From Spirochaetota bacterium (GTDB lineage Bacteria > Spirochaetota > Spirochaetia > SZUA-6): a stretch of 7,335 nt of DNA. A model generated the notes under the pieces. The model worked only from the letters and a program-made list of their open reading frames with translations. It did not search any database and was not told the origin of the DNA. Both the position numbers and the translations under genes were made by a program. The stretch's first letter is position 1. Every line of letters starts with the position of its first letter. The stretch is from assembly GCA_003641675.1 (NCBI GenBank), contig QNBI01000092.1:1-7335 (forward strand). Direction: 5' to 3'. Shown in pieces: positions 6,233 to 7,335 of the stretch.

Positions 6233-6238
6233 TATATT
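6233..6238 (+). promoter_or_regulatory. -10 element of the SHOCT/proline-rich operon promoter
   Basis: TATATT matches the -10 consensus at 5 of 6 positions. No TTGACA-like -35 lies 16-18 bases upstream; instead the phased repeats occupy that place, suggesting dependence on an activator. The predicted start near 6245 leaves a leader of about 40 bases with a strong GGAGG (6274-6278) and a weak AAAAGAGCTTTT hairpin (6247-6258). Confidence 0.5.
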
Positions 6239-6284
6239 CGGACATGAAAAGAGCTTTTATAAGATTGGTAAACGGAGGATTAAT

Positions 6285-6665
6285 ATGATAAACAGAAATA
6301 AAACGTTATTTGTATCCTGGCCGGTATTATTTCTGCTGTCGGGCTGTAATCCCGCATATGCTGCACCACCGCCGCCTGCTCTTCCCGGTCCGAATCCTTT
6401 AATAGACAGAGTACTCGTTTCTTTGCAGTATTTTTTCCCTCTGTTAATCCTTATTGCTGTTATTGTTCTTATCGCAGCAGGAATTTACATTATTGCATTT
6501 AAAAGAATCCCTATACATAGAATCAGCAAATACACCCCGACAGAGATTGCACAGACAAGATATGCAAGCGGTGAAATATCCAGGGAAGAATATCTGGAAA
6601 TAATTAAGGACCTAAAACCCAAAGAAACAGAAGAAAAAGATATCGCTGAGGATACCAAAAACTAA
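6285..6665 (+). CDS. SHOCT-domain membrane protein with lipoprotein-like signal
   Basis: This 126-residue protein starts 6 bases after GGAGG (6274-6278). Its N-terminus is a signal sequence with a lipobox-like LLSGC (18-21 region, Cys21). An alternative signal-peptidase I site lies at AYA-A. A short proline-rich linker, PPPPALPGPNP (28-38), follows, and then a strong membrane helix at about 50-72. The C-terminal part (about 84-110) reads EIAQTRYASGEISREEYLEIIKDL, a clear SHOCT motif of the type RYA.GEI..EEY, with a charged tail. SHOCT is a short domain found at protein ends and implied in oligomerisation; it gives no enzymatic role. Expected topology is N-terminus outside, SHOCT inside. It is the first gene of the operon behind the phased repeats, so it is probably a target of the two-component system. 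The function is unknown. Confidence 0.8.
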   Translation: MINRNKTLFVSWPVLFLLSGCNPAYAAPPPPALPGPNPLIDRVLVSLQYFFPLLILIAVIVLIAAGIYIIAFKRIPIHRISKYTPTEIAQTRYASGEISREEYLEIIKDLKPKETEEKDIAEDTKN

Positions 6666-6681
6666 ATAGCGGAGACTTTTA

Positions 6682-7215
6682 ATGACAAAGGACGATAGTA
6701 AAGATCAGAATAAAGGACAACATCCCGTTAACCCTCAAAACAGGCAGCCGTATCCCGGGCCACCTCAAGAACCGTCTGCAGGATTTCCGCCCGGCCAGCC
6801 GCCGAACCCCCCGGGGTTCCCGCCTCCTCTGCCGCCACAGGGTCCGCCCTCACCTCCGCCGCAGGGACCGCCACCTCCTCCCCCGCCGCACGATCCGGCG
6901 CACATGCAGAACGACAGGCTCCGCGCCCGTTTTGAGCTTGACAGTGCCTACAGGGATCTGCGAAGAGGAGAATTGATCGTACAGCAGATAGAAATCTACC
7001 TGCCTTCGGCAGAGGAAGCAACATTTGGAAAAGCGCTGTTGAAGACAGCATCCAAAATCTATCAAGCCGCATATAAAAGTTACCAGAATGAATCTTTTTT
7101 TAGAGCAGCGGAGTATTCCGTTGCCGTTAAAGACCTGATGAGAGGGATAGACAAATTTTACAATACTGCCGGACCATACCCGATCTATCCCGAATCGCAG
7201 GAAAATAAACCATAG
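6682..7215 (+). CDS. proline-rich protein with C-terminal helical domain, function unknown
   Basis: This 177-residue protein starts 16 bases after the previous stop, with CGGAG (6670-6674) 7 bases upstream. There is no signal peptide or membrane helix, so it is probably cytosolic or attached to the inner membrane face. Residues 15-72 are dominated by Pro, Gly and Gln, with PPQGPP units and a run of seven prolines (63-69); ribosomes would need EF-P there. Residues about 77-162 are predicted helical with alternating hydrophobic and charged positions (for example SKIYQAAYKSYQNESFFRAA), resembling a TPR-like or helical-hairpin module. The proline stretch is GC-rich compared with the flanks, as the codons require. 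I do not recognise the family. Its neighbours suggest an envelope-linked complex with the SHOCT protein, perhaps binding through the proline segment. Confidence 0.75.
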   Translation: MTKDDSKDQNKGQHPVNPQNRQPYPGPPQEPSAGFPPGQPPNPPGFPPPLPPQGPPSPPPQGPPPPPPPHDPAHMQNDRLRARFELDSAYRDLRRGELIVQQIEIYLPSAEEATFGKALLKTASKIYQAAYKSYQNESFFRAAEYSVAVKDLMRGIDKFYNTAGPYPIYPESQENKP

Positions 7216-7230
7216 ATTAGGAGGAAAAGA

Positions 7231-7335
7231 ATGAAAAAAATAACAGTAATTATTTTTACCCTGGTTTTTGCTTCTGCATGTTTCTCCGTAGCAGCAGAGA
7301 ATTCATCGACTGTATCTACTGCAGGGCCGCCCCCG
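7231..7335 (+). CDS. exported protein, N-terminal fragment running off the window
   Basis: Thirty-five codons are visible. AGGAGG (7219-7224) lies 6 bases before the ATG, which is 15 bases after the previous stop, so this belongs to the same operon. The start MKKITVIIFTLVFASA is a classical Sec signal peptide. Cleavage could occur at SVAA-E (about residues 19-23); ASAC at 14-17 resembles a lipobox only weakly. The visible mature part is Ser/Thr-rich and ends in AGPPP, so it too appears to become proline-rich. Nothing can be said of its function, and the gene continues beyond the right edge. Confidence 0.75.
   Translation, partial: MKKITVIIFTLVFASACFSVAAENSSTVSTAGPPP

Noticed and set aside
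6728..7072. Long antisense ORF opposite the proline-rich gene
   Set aside because: It is a GC-driven shadow of the proline codons (Ala/Arg/Gly-rich product), with no SD and no recognisable motif.

Overview
The window looks like a chromosomal stretch of an anaerobic or Firmicutes-like bacterium. Base composition is moderate, Shine-Dalgarno (SD) sites of the GGAGG type are strong, and the ThiF is of the short, stand-alone type. The sequence alone does not fix the phylum, and an uncultured candidate phylum is possible. No transposase, integrase, tRNA, rRNA or CRISPR array is visible.

Layout. (1) Bases 1-402, minus strand: the N-terminal 134 residues of a ThiF-type adenylyltransferase, with a good sigma70-like promoter at 422-449. 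(2) Bases 403-737: a gene-free leader of 335 bases. It holds that minus-strand promoter, nothing recognisable at about 450-520, a plus-strand promoter candidate with a palindrome inside it, a convincing fluoride riboswitch aptamer (574-624), a possible antiterminator and an 8-codon leader ORF, a rho-independent terminator (671-692), an isolated TATAAT and a strong SD. (3) Bases 738-3910: two MutS-like ATPases joined by an ATGA overlap, evidently the riboswitch-controlled operon. Both lack the N-terminal mismatch-recognition region of true MutS. Both carry Asn-Glu instead of Asp-Glu in Walker B, and the first has also lost the His of the MutS H-motif. (4) Bases 3999-6126: an OmpR/PhoB-type response regulator, with a promoter placed so that its mRNA may be leaderless, overlapping a membrane histidine kinase. 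(5) Bases 6127-6284: an AT-rich control region with four repeats of the CTTAAT type at exact 11-bp spacing, ending 10 bp before a TATATT. This is the geometry of an OmpR/PhoB-family activation site. (6) Bases 6285-7335: an apparent operon of a SHOCT-domain membrane (lipo)protein, a proline-rich cytosolic-looking protein with a helical C-terminal domain, and the start of an exported protein that also runs into prolines.

How the parts work together (inference). Fluoride would relieve termination and switch on the MutS-like pair, which probably acts as an asymmetric heterodimer. Separately, the two-component system probably senses something outside the membrane and activates the proline-rich envelope operon through the phased repeats. 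The most interesting element is the fluoride-gated pair of atypical MutS ATPases; no known fluoride exporter gene (crcB/fluc or eriC-F) lies in the window. Next come the phased operator and the three-gene proline-rich operon of unknown function.
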